32,586 nucleotides of DNA, from positions 1 to 32,586 of the forward strand of contig CAJOHP010000002.1 in the NCBI GenBank assembly GCA_905234355.1. Direction: 5' to 3'. The position numbers and the translations under genes are program-made. Numbering within the stretch: position 1 is the stretch's first letter; each line of letters starts with the position of its first letter. The notes beneath the pieces were generated by a model. That model did no database searches, was not told the DNA's origin, and was given only the letters and a program-made list of their open reading frames with translations. Positions 23,848-31,068 of this stretch are shown here, in pieces. Source of the DNA: an uncultured Prevotella sp. GTDB taxonomy: Bacteria; Bacteroidota; Bacteroidia; Bacteroidales; Bacteroidaceae.

Positions 23848-24204
23848 ATGAAGACCATATTGGTAGCAGAAGACAACGACAGCAACTACATCCTGATGAC
23901 TTACATCCTGAAGCGCGACTACCTTTACAAGCGCGCCAAGAATGGCGCCGAGGCAGTGGAGATGGTGAGTGCCGGCGGCATCGACCTAGTGCTCATGGAC
24001 ATCAAGATGCCGGTGATGGACGGGCTGGAGGCCACAAAGAAGATAAAGGAGCAGCACCCCGCGCTGCCTGTGGTGGCGCTGACGGCCAACGCCTTCGACA
24101 GCGACCGCACGCTGGCGCTCAACATTGGGTGCGACGACTTCCTCTCGAAGCCAGTGAGCAGCGAGAAGTGCCTGAAGACCATAGAGAAGTTCATCGGGAA
24201 GTAG
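23848..24204 (+). CDS. Stand-alone response regulator receiver protein
   Basis: This 118-residue protein is a single CheY-like receiver domain. It has the acidic pair Glu8-Asp9, the phosphoacceptor Asp51 (LVLMDIKMPVMDG), Thr79 (VVALTANAF) and Lys101 (LSKPV). There is no output domain and no histidine kinase nearby, so its partner is elsewhere; it may act as a phosphate shuttle to a hybrid kinase, which is inference. The ATG at 23848 (MKTILVAEDN) starts the domain; the earlier in-frame codon would add nine residues. Confidence 0.9.
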   Translation: MKTILVAEDNDSNYILMTYILKRDYLYKRAKNGAEAVEMVSAGGIDLVLMDIKMPVMDGLEATKKIKEQHPALPVVALTANAFDSDRTLALNIGCDDFLSKPVSSEKCLKTIEKFIGK

Positions 24205-24344
24205 CCGTACACAGACCAAGGAGACGGCCTGTACTGCCGGGGTGCACACTTTTCTCCTGGTTTTATCTAAATTTTTGCTGAAGTTTTCGGAAATAGGCTG
24301 TTCAGAATTGTCATCACAAACAGCATTCCGACTGCTGTAGGGAC

Positions 24345-24441
24345 TCGGACAGGCATAAAGCCCGTCCCTACACCTTTTCCGTCCCCGTCCTTCCACGTGT
24401 CTGTGCCACCCGCTGTAGGGACGGGCTTTATGCCTGTCCGA
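24345..24441. repeat. Dispersed palindromic repeat, inverted pair (copies B and C)
   Basis: The 28 bases 24345-24372 and 24414-24441 are perfect reverse complements of each other, separated by 41 bases. The plus-strand copy begins TGTAGGGACGGGCTTTATGC. The same 27-base core occurs at 17568-17594, and the box CAAAACGTCCATCTG (24446-24460) after the second copy is the reverse complement of 17606-17620. Confidence 0.85.
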
Positions 24442-24495
24442 AACAAAACGTCCATCTGCCGGATGGTTCTACAAAGATTTCGTGTGGGATAATTA

Positions 24496-24544
24496 CAGAC
24501 CCCACCCCCGTCTACTCCCTTCAAGGGGACGGGGGTGGGGTCTG
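24496..24544. terminator. C/G-rich hairpin downstream of the response regulator and YfhO genes
   Basis: CAGACCCCACCCCCGTC (24496-24512) pairs perfectly with GACGGGGGTGGGGTCTG (24528-24544). The 15-base loop contains a smaller CCCTT-CA-AGGG hairpin. It lies between converging genes (response regulator ending at 24204, YfhO-like gene ending at 24633). Such blocks look like a further dispersed repeat type rather than a simple terminator. Confidence 0.6.
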
Positions 24545-24632
24545 GACTCGGCTTTGCCGCTTCGCTTGCCGAAGAACTTATCAACACAAAAACGTAGGAC
24601 CAAAAACAATTGGGTACATGATATTGAACAAC

Positions 24633-27143
24633 CTACTTGTGAAATGCGTTCTTTCCCACGACGGCCAGGACAATCAGCAGCAACAGGGCAAGCGAGACGT
24701 AGGCCACGGTCTCTGTGGTGTCTACCGAGCGAGGCTTGAAGGTCAGCTCCACCTTATGGCGTCCGGCAGGCATCTGGAGGGCACGCAGCACATAGTCTGC
24801 CCGGCCCAGCTCTGCCTCCTGTCCGTCGATGGTGGCAGTCCAGCCGGGATAGTATATCTCAGAGAACACCACCACGCCGCCAGCCGTGCTCTCCACGGTG
24901 TAGACCAGGTGGTTGGGCTCGTAGCTCTCTATCGTGGCCACGCTTGTGCTGTCCTGCTGTCGTGCCTCGCCGAGCACCTGGCTGAATCGCTTGTCGGCCA
25001 CGGCCACATGGCGCAGGTCGGTATGGCTCAGACCGTCTATCTCCTGATTGGCATTGTCCACATAGCGCACCTGGTCTACAAACCACGCATTGCCGTAGGT
25101 GTAGGGGTTCTGCAGGGGCACGGTCTGTCCGCCCTGCAGTGGCAGGATGAAGTAGCGCGTGTTGAGCATGTTGAGCACCGGATAGATGCTGTCGCCGCTC
25201 ACCTGGGTCATGTCGCCCCCGGCATCGGCGATGGCCTGCATGGCAGCCTGCATCTCGGGTGCGATGTGGGCATCGATGAGCTCCTGATAGCGGCGCAGCT
25301 TGGCTGCATGATAGCCGCCGACGGACTTATGGTAGTAGCTCGTCTCGTTCTCGTTGAAGGTGTTCGACGCCAGGTTCAGCACGCGGTAGTCCAGCTGCGT
25401 GTCGGCCAGTATCAGTTCGTCGGCCTGTGTCTTGGGCTGAGCCATCTCGCGCTCGGCCTTGGGCACAAACATGGAGTCGTTCAGGTAGCGCTTGTTCACC
25501 TGCCACAGGTCGAGCAGGCAGAGCACCACGAGCATGGCCACCATGGGCAGCGCCTTCAGCTTGCGGGCCTTATAGAGCAGCATGAGCAGTGTCCCCACGA
25601 GGATGATGGCAAACGACCGCCAGCAGTCCTGCGTGAAGACGGCCTTGCGCATCTCTTCAAGGTTAGCCAGCAGTGGGGCGGCCTGGTCGGCGGGCCACTG
25701 GCTGAAGGCCTGCTGCTCGTATTCTGACACGAAGCCGAAGAACAGCGAGGGCATCAGTGCAAAGAGCAGGCAGAAGCCGGCGGTGAGGGCGAAGGAGACC
25801 AGCAGGTACTTAGGGGGTATGGGGCTACGGGGCTGCGAAGCGGCGGGGTCGGCCTCGTCACGACTGTAGGCGGCCATCCACTCCCTGAGGGCCAGCATGG
25901 CCAGCAGGGGGATGGTGAACTCGGCGATGACCAGTATGGACGACACCGTGCGGAACTTGGCATACATCGGCACATAGTCGAGGAACAGGTCGGTCAGCCC
26001 CATGAAGTTCTTTCCCCATGAGAGCATGATGCTCAGCACGGTGGCCACGAGCAGTGCCCACTTCATGGGTCCTCTCACGATGAAGAGGCCGAGGATGAAG
26101 AGGAACATGACGAAGGCGCCCACATAGACGGGACCGCTCGTCATGGGCTGGTCGCCCCAGTACTGCTGCAGCTGCTGGTAGATGGGCAGATACTGGTTGT
26201 CGGCATGCTGCATGGCCGTCTTGCTCTGTGTGAGCGGCACCGAGGCACCGCCCTTGGTGTTGGGCACGAGCAGGGTCCACGTCTCGCCGATGCCATACGA
26301 CCACTGTGTGATGTAGTCGCGGTCCAGTCCGCTCGACGTCTGGTTCTGCGCGTCGGCCTTGACCAGTTCGCTCTTGCCGCGCATGGTCTCCTGGGAGTAC
26401 TGCCACGTGTGGTAGAGGTTGGAGAGATTGACCGCCACGCCGAGCAGGCCGCCGAGCAGGCATGCGCCTGTGGCCTTGAGGAAGTGGGCGGCACGCCCCT
26501 CGCGGAAAGCCTCGACGGCATAGGCCACCACCATGCAGAGGATGATGAAGAGGTAGTAATAGGTCATCTGCACGTGGTTGGCGTGTATCTCCAGTGCGGT
26601 GAAGATGCCCGTGACGGCAATGCCCCAGAGATAGCGTCCGCGGTAGGCCAGCACGATGCCGGCTATCATGGGCGGCAGGTAGGCCAGGGCCATCACCTTC
26701 CACAGATGGCCGGCAGCGATGATGATGAGGAAATAGGTGCTGAAGGCCCAGAGCACCGACCCCAGCGCTGCCAGATGCCAGCGGAAGTCGAAGGCACGCA
26801 GCAGGATATAGAAGCCCAGCAGATAGGCAAACAGATACCACACGTTCTCCGGCAGCCATAGGTGGTAGGCATCCTCGACAGCCGACAGTGTGGCCGTGCT
26901 GTCGTAGGAGGGCGACAGCTGGTAGGTGGGCATGCCCGAGAAGAGGGCATTGGTCCAGCGGGTACGCTCGCCAGTGCGCTGATAGTACTCCGAGGCCTCC
27001 TGACCGGCTCCCACACCGGCCGACGAGTCGTGGCGGAACAGGATGCGCCCCTCTATGTCGGCGGGAAAGAAATAGGCAAAGGCCACGACAACGAAAAACA
27101 ATACTGCCAGCACATCGGGCAGCACTTTCTTAATCTGGGTCAT
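24633..27143 (-). CDS. YfhO family multi-pass membrane protein
   Basis: This 836-residue protein has about 12 membrane segments in its first 540 residues and a soluble C-terminal region (about 560-810) with a final membrane segment (LALLLLIVLAVVG). The N-terminus (FFPADIEGRILFRHDSSA, then EASEYYQRTGERTRWTNALFSGMPTYQ) and the GRADYVLRALQMPAGRHKVELTFKP ending are typical of YfhO (Pfam YfhO). In Gram-positive bacteria YfhO relatives glycosylate teichoic acids; in Bacteroidetes the substrate is unknown. The ATG at 27143 is preferred because the longer frame would start within the promoter box. The gene is monocistronic. Confidence 0.88.
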   Translation of the reverse strand: MTQIKKVLPDVLAVLFFVVVAFAYFFPADIEGRILFRHDSSAGVGAGQEASEYYQRTGERTRWTNALFSGMPTYQLSPSYDSTATLSAVEDAYHLWLPENVWYLFAYLLGFYILLRAFDFRWHLAALGSVLWAFSTYFLIIIAAGHLWKVMALAYLPPMIAGIVLAYRGRYLWGIAVTGIFTALEIHANHVQMTYYYLFIILCMVVAYAVEAFREGRAAHFLKATGACLLGGLLGVAVNLSNLYHTWQYSQETMRGKSELVKADAQNQTSSGLDRDYITQWSYGIGETWTLLVPNTKGGASVPLTQSKTAMQHADNQYLPIYQQLQQYWGDQPMTSGPVYVGAFVMFLFILGLFIVRGPMKWALLVATVLSIMLSWGKNFMGLTDLFLDYVPMYAKFRTVSSILVIAEFTIPLLAMLALREWMAAYSRDEADPAASQPRSPIPPKYLLVSFALTAGFCLLFALMPSLFFGFVSEYEQQAFSQWPADQAAPLLANLEEMRKAVFTQDCWRSFAIILVGTLLMLLYKARKLKALPMVAMLVVLCLLDLWQVNKRYLNDSMFVPKAEREMAQPKTQADELILADTQLDYRVLNLASNTFNENETSYYHKSVGGYHAAKLRRYQELIDAHIAPEMQAAMQAIADAGGDMTQVSGDSIYPVLNMLNTRYFILPLQGGQTVPLQNPYTYGNAWFVDQVRYVDNANQEIDGLSHTDLRHVAVADKRFSQVLGEARQQDSTSVATIESYEPNHLVYTVESTAGGVVVFSEIYYPGWTATIDGQEAELGRADYVLRALQMPAGRHKVELTFKPRSVDTTETVAYVSLALLLLIVLAVVGKNAFHK

Positions 27144-27176
27144 AATAGCTTGCAAGTTATTTTTGTTTCGTGGGTG

Positions 27177-27184
27177 CAAAGGTA
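27177..27184 (-). promoter_or_regulatory. Promoter -7 box for the YfhO-like gene
   Basis: The minus strand reads TACCTTTG, 33 bases before the ATG at 27143. It is divergent from the mtnN promoter 43 bases away, so the two promoters share their upstream region. Confidence 0.68.
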
Positions 27185-27227
27185 CAAAAAAAACGCCATT
27201 CGATGCCTATATATACATAATAATTTG

Positions 27228-27235
27228 TAACTTTG
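27228..27235 (+). promoter_or_regulatory. Promoter -7 box for mtnN-luxS
   Basis: TAACTTTG matches TAnnTTTG and ends 14 bases before the mtnN ATG. I see no other promoter before luxS. Confidence 0.72.
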
Positions 27236-27249
27236 CACGCAAAAACGAC

Positions 27250-27894
27250 ATGAAGATAGGTATTATCGTAGCTATGGACAAGGAGCTGCAGCAGCTGCAG
27301 CAGCTTTTCTGCAGTGCCGACGTGCAGGTCAGGAAGTGCGGCATCGGCAAGGTGAATGCCGCCCTGGGCGCCCAGCGCATGATCAGTGAGTTTGGTCCCG
27401 ACGTCATCATCTCTACCGGCTGTGCCGGCGGCAACGGCGACGACATCCAGGTGCAGGACGTGGTGGTGGGCGCCGAGGTGTGCTATCACGACGTGTACTG
27501 CGGCCGGGCCGTCGACGACACGACAATCTATGGCCAGGTGCAGGGGTTGCCCGCCCGCTATGAGGCCGACCCGTGGCTGCTCCAAAAGGCGCGCGGCATA
27601 GCAGATTGCGACGTGCCCATACACCCAGGGCTCATCGTCACCGGCGACTGGTTTGTGGATTCCAAGGACAAGATGCGCGAGATTATCGGCCACTTCCCTG
27701 AGGCCAAGGCCGTCGATATGGAGTCGTGTGCCATCGCACAGGTATGCTATATTTACAAGGTGCCGTTCATCTCCTTCCGCGTCATCAGCGACATTCCACT
27801 TCGCGACACTGACGCCTCGCAGTACCACAACTTCTGGGACACTGTTGCTGAGCACTCTTTCCAGGTCACAAAGACCTTCATCGAGAGCCTGTGA
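27250..27894 (+). CDS. mtnN: MtnN (Pfs): 5'-methylthioadenosine/S-adenosylhomocysteine nucleosidase
   Basis: This 214-residue protein splits S-adenosylhomocysteine (and methylthioadenosine) to adenine and the ribosyl thioether, the step before LuxS. The family N-terminus MKIGIIVAMDKE includes Glu12. STGCAGG (ribose-binding), AVDMESCAIA with Glu158, and ISDIP with Asp181 fit the catalytic positions of E. coli MTAN. It is slightly shorter than E. coli MTAN (232). The start at 27250 is fixed by the promoter and family N-terminus. The luxS gene follows after a 51-base spacer made entirely of 7-base repeats. Confidence 0.94.
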   Translation: MKIGIIVAMDKELQQLQQLFCSADVQVRKCGIGKVNAALGAQRMISEFGPDVIISTGCAGGNGDDIQVQDVVVGAEVCYHDVYCGRAVDDTTIYGQVQGLPARYEADPWLLQKARGIADCDVPIHPGLIVTGDWFVDSKDKMREIIGHFPEAKAVDMESCAIAQVCYIYKVPFISFRVISDIPLRDTDASQYHNFWDTVAEHSFQVTKTFIESL

Positions 27895-27949
27895 TTGTGA
27901 ATTGTGAATTATGAATTGTGCATTGTGAATTATGAATTGTAAATTATGG
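27894..27949 (+). repeat. Eight 7-base tandem repeats filling the mtnN-luxS spacer
   Basis: Eight units of consensus ATTGTGA/ATTATGA run from the last base of the mtnN stop codon into the luxS start codon; the last unit, ATTATGG, contains the ATG. There is no Shine-Dalgarno-like purine run in the spacer. The number of units could alter spacing or AT-richness before luxS. Confidence 0.85.
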
Positions 27950-28455
27950 AAGTCATACAAAGTTTCACCATCGACCACACCCATCTGAAGCCGGGTATCC
28001 ATGTCTCACGCGAGGACAAGGGCTTCACCACTTTCGACCTGCGCATCACCGAGCCCAACAAGGAGCCCGCCGTTGCCCCCGCCGCCATACACAGCCTCGA
28101 GCACCTGATGGCCACCTGGTTCCGCAACTCCGAGGTGAAGGAGGATGTCGTCTATGTAGGTCCGATGGGCTGTCTCACGGGTATGTATATCATCATGAGA
28201 GACAACGGGCCATCAAACACCTACACCGTTGAGGACATGCGCCGCCTCACCATCGAGTGCCTACAGTGGATACTCACACAGGACGAGGTGCCAGCCACCC
28301 GCCCTGAGGCCTGCGGCAACTACCTGCTGCACGACCTGCCAATGTGCAAATGGGAATGTGCCCGCTATCTCGACCGCCTGCAGAACGATTTCCACTGCGA
28401 GTACACAACACTACAGATTACGCTCGACGACGGACGCGCTTTCGCAGATGCATAA
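27946..28455 (+). CDS. luxS: LuxS: S-ribosylhomocysteine lyase
   Basis: This 169-residue Fe/Zn enzyme splits S-ribosylhomocysteine to homocysteine and DPD, the precursor of autoinducer-2. Metal ligands are visible as HSLEH (His49, His53, with Glu52) and Cys123 (EACGNYLLHD); the catalytic Cys76 is in GPMGCLTGMY. The N-terminus SFTIDHTHLKPGIHVSR is standard. Together with mtnN directly upstream it completes SAH recycling and AI-2 formation. A strong hairpin follows the stop codon. Confidence 0.96.
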   Translation: MEVIQSFTIDHTHLKPGIHVSREDKGFTTFDLRITEPNKEPAVAPAAIHSLEHLMATWFRNSEVKEDVVYVGPMGCLTGMYIIMRDNGPSNTYTVEDMRRLTIECLQWILTQDEVPATRPEACGNYLLHDLPMCKWECARYLDRLQNDFHCEYTTLQITLDDGRAFADA

Positions 28456-28460
28456 GCCCA

Positions 28461-28498
28461 ATCATTAATCCCCAGCCATCGGGCTGGGGATTAATGAT
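28461..28498. terminator. Bidirectional hairpin between luxS and typA
   Basis: ATCATTAATCCCCAGCC (28461-28477) pairs perfectly over 17 bases with 28482-28498 around the loop ATCG. The stem lies five bases after the luxS stop and three bases from the typA stop, so it probably terminates both convergent transcripts. Confidence 0.82.
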
Positions 28499-28501
28499 AT
28501 C

Positions 28502-30310
28502 CTATCCTCGCTGTATAGAGGCTTTCTTGCGCTGGTCGTGGTCGAGAATCACCTTGCGCATACGCATCGACTTCGGTGTCACCTCCACCAGTTCGTCCTG
28601 CTTGATATACTCCAGGCACTCCTCCAGACTCATCACCGTCTTGGGGATGATACGCGCCTTGTCGTCAGTACCCGAGGCACGCACGTTGGTGAGCTGCTTG
28701 GCCTTGCACACGTTGATGACGAGGTCGTTGTCGTGCACATGCTCGCCGACCACCTGCCCCATGTAGACGTCTTCACCCGGATCGATGAAGAACTTGCCGC
28801 GGTCCTGCAGTTTGTCTATGGCATAGGCATAGGCCGTGCCGGTCTCCAGGGCAATCATCGAGCCGTTCTGCCGCCGCTCTATCTCGCCCTTGTAGGGCTG
28901 GTACTCCTTGAAGCGGTGGGCCATGATAGCCTCGCCCTGCGAGGCGGTGAGCACGTTGGTGCGCAGGCCTATGATGCCGCGCGAGGGTATCTCGAACTCG
29001 ATGTTCGTGCGCTCGCCCTGGCTCTCCATCGAGGTCATCTCGCCCTTGCGGCGCGTCACCATGTCTATCATCTTCGAGGCAAACTCCTCGGGCACGTTGA
29101 TGGTGAGCTCCTCGATGGGCTCACACCTCACGCCGTCCACCTCTTTATATATTACCTGGGGCTGTCCCACCTGCAGCTCGTAGCCCTCGCGACGCATGGT
29201 CTCGATGAGCACGGAGAGGTGGAGCACGCCTCGGCCGGAGACGACCCACTTGTCGGTAGCGTCTTCAAACGGCTCCACACGCAGGGCGAGGTTTTTTTCC
29301 AGCTCGCGCTCCAGGCGGTCGTTGATGTGGCGTGAGGTGACAAACTTGCCCTCCTTGCCGAAGAAGGGCGAGTCGTTGATGGTGAAGAGCATCGACATGG
29401 TGGGCTCGTCGATGGCGATGGGCGGCAGCGGCTCGGGCTGCTCCAGGTCGCAGATGGTGTCGCCTATCTCAAACTTGTCCAGGCCGATGACGGCACAGAT
29501 GTCGCCACACTCCACGCGGTCGGTGCGGTGGTGGCCCATGCCGTCGAAGGTGTGTAGCTCCTTTATCTTCGTCTTCTCCTGCGAGCCGTCGCGGTGGCAG
29601 ATGGTGATCTGCTGGCCGTCGGCCAGACTGCCGCGGTGCACGCGCCCCACGGCGATGCGGCCGGTGTAGCTCGAGAAGTCGAGTGAGGTGATGAGCATCT
29701 GCGGCGTGCCCTCGTTCTGCTGCGGGGCAGGTATCACCTCGAGTATCTTGTCGAGCAGGTAGGTGATGTCGCCCGTGGGCTTGGCGTAGTCCTCGCCCAT
29801 CCATCCGTTCTTGGCCGAGCCGTAGACCACGGGGAAGTCGAGCTGGTCTTCGGTGGCACCGAGGGAGAACATCAGGTCGAATACCATCTCGTAGACCTCC
29901 TCGGGGCGGCAATTGGGCTTGTCCACCTTGTTCACCACGACGATGGGCTTCAGTCCTATCTCAAGGGCCTTCTGCAGCACAAAGCGCGTCTGCGGCATGG
30001 GACCCTCAAAGGCGTCGACAAGCAGCAGACAGCCGTCGGCCATGTTGAGCACACGCTCCACCTCACCGCCGAAGTCGCTGTGGCCTGGGGTGTCGATGAT
30101 ATTGATTTTAGTGCCTTTCCAGTTGATGCTCACATTCTTCGAGAGGATGGTGATGCCCCGTTCGCGCTCCAGGTCGTTGGCGTCGAGTACTTGGTTGCTG
30201 AGGTCCTGTCCTTCACGAAACAGGTTGCCGGCCAGCATCATTTTGTCCACGAGCGTCGTCTTGCCGTGGTCCACGTGCGCTATGATAGCGATGTTTCTGA
30301 TATCCTGCAT
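28502..30310 (-). CDS. typA: TypA/BipA: ribosome-associated translational GTPase
   Basis: This 602-residue GTPase has the G1 loop AHVDHGKTTLVDKM (11-24), G3 DTPGHSDFGGEVER, and G4 VVNKVDKPN in the first 200 residues. EF-G-like domain II, and domains III and V, follow, with a BipA-specific C-terminus (KEYQPYKGEIERRQNGSMIA, GQVVGEHVHDNDLVINVCKAK). It helps ribosome assembly and stress adaptation. Length matches E. coli BipA (607). The ATG at 30310 starts MQDIRNIAIIAHVDHG; the longer frame runs across the promoter and is not real. Confidence 0.96.
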   Translation of the reverse strand: MQDIRNIAIIAHVDHGKTTLVDKMMLAGNLFREGQDLSNQVLDANDLERERGITILSKNVSINWKGTKINIIDTPGHSDFGGEVERVLNMADGCLLLVDAFEGPMPQTRFVLQKALEIGLKPIVVVNKVDKPNCRPEEVYEMVFDLMFSLGATEDQLDFPVVYGSAKNGWMGEDYAKPTGDITYLLDKILEVIPAPQQNEGTPQMLITSLDFSSYTGRIAVGRVHRGSLADGQQITICHRDGSQEKTKIKELHTFDGMGHHRTDRVECGDICAVIGLDKFEIGDTICDLEQPEPLPPIAIDEPTMSMLFTINDSPFFGKEGKFVTSRHINDRLERELEKNLALRVEPFEDATDKWVVSGRGVLHLSVLIETMRREGYELQVGQPQVIYKEVDGVRCEPIEELTINVPEEFASKMIDMVTRRKGEMTSMESQGERTNIEFEIPSRGIIGLRTNVLTASQGEAIMAHRFKEYQPYKGEIERRQNGSMIALETGTAYAYAIDKLQDRGKFFIDPGEDVYMGQVVGEHVHDNDLVINVCKAKQLTNVRASGTDDKARIIPKTVMSLEECLEYIKQDELVEVTPKSMRMRKVILDHDQRKKASIQRG

Positions 30311-30337
30311 ATATTGCCTTTGCTTAAAAATCGGGTG

Positions 30338-30345
30338 CAAAGGTA
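30338..30345 (-). promoter_or_regulatory. Promoter -7 box for typA
   Basis: The minus strand reads TACCTTTG, 27 bases before the typA ATG. The 310 bases between typA and rpsO otherwise hold 7-base repeats (30455-30482) and the rpsO leader. Confidence 0.68.
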
Positions 30346-30454
30346 CTAAGAAAAAACGAAAAACGAGAAATGACCAATAAGAAAAGTCGCTCGGAAAGAA
30401 GAAAATACCTGCCACGAACATAATAAATGTTAAATTGCTGGCGCCGTTGTTCGA

Positions 30455-30482
30455 TTTCTCATCTCTCATTTCTCATTTCTCA
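30455..30482 (+). repeat. Four 7-base tandem repeats upstream of rpsO
   Basis: Units TTTCTCA, TCTCTCA, TTTCTCA, TTTCTCA lie directly upstream of the rpsO -7 box, in the place where a -33 box would be expected. Confidence 0.7.
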
Positions 30483-30493
30483 TTTTATTTGCG

Positions 30494-30501
30494 TACCTTT
30501 G
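30494..30501 (+). promoter_or_regulatory. Promoter -7 box for rpsO
   Basis: TACCTTTG matches TAnnTTTG. It implies a leader of roughly 110 bases before the rpsO ATG at 30621. Confidence 0.65.
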
Positions 30502-30507
30502 CACCCG

Positions 30508-30620
30508 CTTTTCGGAAAATCCGAAGCATCTGACGATGTGACGCCCCGGCCGTGATTAGCCGGACATGCATCAGAAAGATGTATTTGAGCACCCAATCCT
30601 ATAATCACATCTTTTACATT
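30508..30620 (+). promoter_or_regulatory. Structured rpsO leader, possible S15 autoregulatory element
   Basis: The leader contains at least two short stems: TTCGG/CCGAA (30511-30525) and CCGGC/GCCGG around an eight-base loop (30546-30563). S15 represses its own mRNA through structured leaders in several bacterial phyla, so this is a candidate; no known leader class was recognised. Confidence 0.4.
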
Positions 30621-30890
30621 ATGTATCTCGACAAAGCAAAGAAGCAGGAGATCTTCACCCAGTATGGCCAGTCGGCCACCGACACAGGCTCGTGCGAGAG
30701 CCAGATAGCGCTGTTCACCTATCGCATCAAGCACCTCACCGAGCACCTCAAGCAGAACCACAAGGACTTTGCCACGGCCCGCTCGCTGACCAAGCTCGTA
30801 GGCCGTCGCCGCAAGCTGCTGAAGTATCTCTACAACAAAGACATCAACCGCTATCGTGCACTGATCAAGGCCCTCGGCCTGCGTAAGTAA
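30621..30890 (+). CDS. rpsO: Ribosomal protein S15
   Basis: This 89-residue protein is a small-subunit ribosomal protein that binds 16S rRNA early in assembly. The segments TGSCESQIALFTYRIKHLTEHLK, HKDFATARSLTKLVGRRRKLLKYL and YRALIKALGLRK are standard for S15, and the length is exactly the usual 89. The start at 30621 (MYLDKAKKQEIF) is supported by the family N-terminus. A terminator follows within 35 bases, so the gene is monocistronic. Confidence 0.97.
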   Translation: MYLDKAKKQEIFTQYGQSATDTGSCESQIALFTYRIKHLTEHLKQNHKDFATARSLTKLVGRRRKLLKYLYNKDINRYRALIKALGLRK

Positions 30891-30920
30891 TCGCACGACA
30901 CAGCACAAACCAAAAGACAG

Positions 30921-30960
30921 AAGCCCCGCAGTTCTCGCTGAGAGAGTTGCGGGGCTTTCC
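30921..30960 (+). terminator. Rho-independent terminator of rpsO
   Basis: AAGCCCCGCA (30921-30930) pairs with TGCGGGGCTT (30948-30957) around a 17-base loop, followed by TCC. Position and stem strength fit a terminator; the T-run is short. Confidence 0.75.
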
Positions 30961-31016
30961 TATTACAGGTGGGGCGGCTTTTCTTTTGCAGCAACAAAAA
31001 AATCATCGTGCTTTTC

Positions 31017-31047
31017 TTGTCCGTTTCACGAGAAATCACTATCTTTG
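31017..31047 (+). promoter_or_regulatory. Promoter of the Rpn-family gene
   Basis: TTG at 31017-31019 and TATCTTTG at 31040-31047 are separated by 20 bases; the ATG follows 21 bases later. Confidence 0.68.
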
Positions 31048-31068
31048 TGCCATCTAAGGGAAAGAGCC

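Larger units (their letters stand above)
24205..24632. other. Gene-free, repeat-rich interval
   Basis: No protein-like frame is seen. The interval holds an inverted pair of the TAGGGACGGGC repeat and a C/G-rich hairpin at 24496-24544. The bases around 24205-24330 and 24550-24632 show nothing I recognise. Confidence 0.6.

Noticed and set aside
24618..25727. Plus-strand frame of 369 codons opposite the YfhO-like gene
   Set aside because: Composition rich in Gly, His, Val and Gln is typical of antisense frames; the minus strand encodes a well-formed membrane protein.
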